NCBI GenBank assembly: GCA_006937955.1
Contig: SSNP01000005.1
Coordinates: forward strand, 8,473,836 to 8,537,835
DNA from: Pachypanchax playfairii
Taxonomy: Eukaryota > Chordata > Actinopteri > Cyprinodontiformes > Aplocheilidae
DNA length: 64,000 bases
Reading direction: 5' to 3'
This document shows, piece by piece, positions 62,821-64,000 of this stretch (position 1 is its first letter; each line of letters opens with the position of its first letter). Position numbers and translations under genes: made by a program. The notes beneath the pieces were generated by a model that was not told the origin of the DNA, did no database searches, and saw nothing but the letters and a program-made list of their open reading frames with translations.

Positions 62821-63891
62821 CAAGCACACTTTAAAAACTGAAGGTGATGATCCATCGAACCACCCTCTCCCATTTCCACACACTTTTAGTGCAGCTATAT
62901 ATTCAGTGTTCCAGATAACCACGACCCAGTACAAGCTCTTTTATTACCAGCTGAAGCAGGTTGAACGTTTTTGCTGGTTTTGATACTTTCAAATCGCAGT
63001 TAAAGAAACCCTCCAGCAGCAGAGGGCTGAAAGGGGGGGTGATTTCTCTCTTGTTTGCTTTCCCTCAGGGCGATGCAGTCTGCTGGCTACGACTGCAGAG
63101 AGCGGAGAGTCAGCCCTGCCTGACTCATCTGCTTGCTGCTGCATTGACGAGAAAAACTCCAGTCAGGTGATGTAAGAGCCACGAGAAAGAAAGATAGAAA
63201 TAGAGTTAGAAGTACTGACAGAAGTAAGAAGAAGGAACGAGGGGTGGGGGGGGGACACAAGCTAGCGAGGAGCAGGCAGTCGTGATATTTTAAAATGTGC
63301 ACTGACACGCCACACTGCGGCTCTGGTGTCCAAGCTGAGGATGAGCTGCCGATCCCCACCGCCGGCATCTTTACACCCCCTTTTCCACCCTCCCTCCAAA
63401 CTCCTCACACCTCTGCTGTCTGCAAACCTCCTGACTCTGGAGCGAGGCATGAATAAAAAGACAAAAACACTGTGTGCTTCTTTGGGTGGTCTGAAAACTC
63501 AGGGAGGTAGAAGAGGGCAGCGCCAGAGCTGATTGGTTCAAATGAGGTGAGCAAAGTTAAGCCACAAAGAAAAAGAATGCTTTCCAAACAAGTTGGAGAT
63601 TCGGAGGTGAGGAGGGGGAATGATTTCTTCTATTAGGTTTGTTTTGGGATTTAACAGACTGTTATTCTGTACATTTTCCCTACAAGGCATAAGAATCCAA
63701 CAACCTCAGCAACAGGGAATGATGGAAGTTTTATGAAGTTTCTCTCCTCTCAGCTGCTGTTATCCTCACACCACTAAACTCAAACTGATGAACTATCAGA
63801 TTCAAAGAGACGGCTGGAACAGGTAGATCAGTGTTGATACCATCTAATAATTTTTAGAAAAGACCTCGAACAGTGTCATCTCAGGTTACAA
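62318..63891 (-). other. itpr2 intronic sequence near the right edge
   Basis: Contains the CA microsatellite and a GC-richer patch at 63060-63420. No recognised exon. Confidence 0.45.
62775..62817 (+). repeat. (CA)n microsatellite
   Basis: About 21 uninterrupted CA units. Confidence 0.95.
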
Positions 63892-63972
63892 TCAGACGAT
63901 GAACTCGTATCCTCCTTCGTTTGGTAGGTTGCGCGGCTTTGTACACAGATAATATGTGTATCTGATGAAATT
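63892..63972 (-). other. candidate terminal exon, unassigned
   Basis: Behind the strong acceptor GTTTCTTTCGCAG an open frame of 26 codons (NFIRYTYYLCTKPRNLPNEG, then GYEFIV) ends in TGA. I do not recognise it, and it is not ITPR2 sequence that I know. It may be chance. Confidence 0.2.
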
Positions 63973-64000
63973 CTGCGAAAGAAACAAACATCACGAGCTG

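Overview
This window is vertebrate nuclear DNA, almost certainly from a teleost fish. Genes are split by short GT-AG introns and contain no bacterial-type operons. The intergenic DNA is AT-rich and carries typical fish repeats: a Tc1-like transposon with TIRs starting near CCACTTTATTAGGTACACC, L2-like LINE debris, and a GGTCGC...GGACAGGTC interspersed repeat. Five genes are present in the conserved vertebrate order kras - rassf8 - bhlhe41 - sspn - itpr2 (the human 12p12 block), with conserved orientations. I cannot name the species.

Layout: (1) 1-3480, minus strand: 5' part of kras, with coding exons 1 and 2, a probable non-coding first exon and promoter; the rest lies left of the window. (2) About 6900-19960, plus: rassf8, with five coding exons (453 aa) and a long 3'UTR. 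(3) 22763-26600, minus: bhlhe41 (DEC2), with five coding exons (429 aa) and two CACGTG E-boxes upstream. (4) About 26976-31055, plus: sspn (sarcospan), with three coding exons (226 aa). (5) About 33930-64000, minus: the 3' part of itpr2, with 20 coding exons giving the last 993 aa of the IP3 receptor type 2 (coupling region, six-helix channel and C-terminal coiled coil). The IP3-binding N-terminus lies right of the window. kras/rassf8 and bhlhe41/sspn are head-to-head pairs; rassf8/bhlhe41 and sspn/itpr2 are tail-to-tail.

The itpr2 introns hold most of the mobile DNA: two antisense LINE fragments, a dead Tc1 copy lacking part of its catalytic core, a TG-flanked repeat with TTAGGG-like units, an orphan promoter/exon with an in-frame stop, and a 1.1-kb TTAA-flanked DNA element. 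There is also a long GGAA/GGAT microsatellite beside an exact duplication that spans an N and looks like an assembly error. The genes are not a functional operon. They form a conserved synteny block covering Ras signalling (kras, rassf8), circadian repression (bhlhe41), the muscle dystrophin complex (sspn) and ER calcium release (itpr2).

I found no convincing new biological system. The most interesting leads are two frame-preserving candidate micro/cassette exons in itpr2, the orphan exon at 46 kb, and several unassigned candidate exons. Exon boundaries come from reading splice sites, phase continuity and remembered family sequences; no alignment was run.
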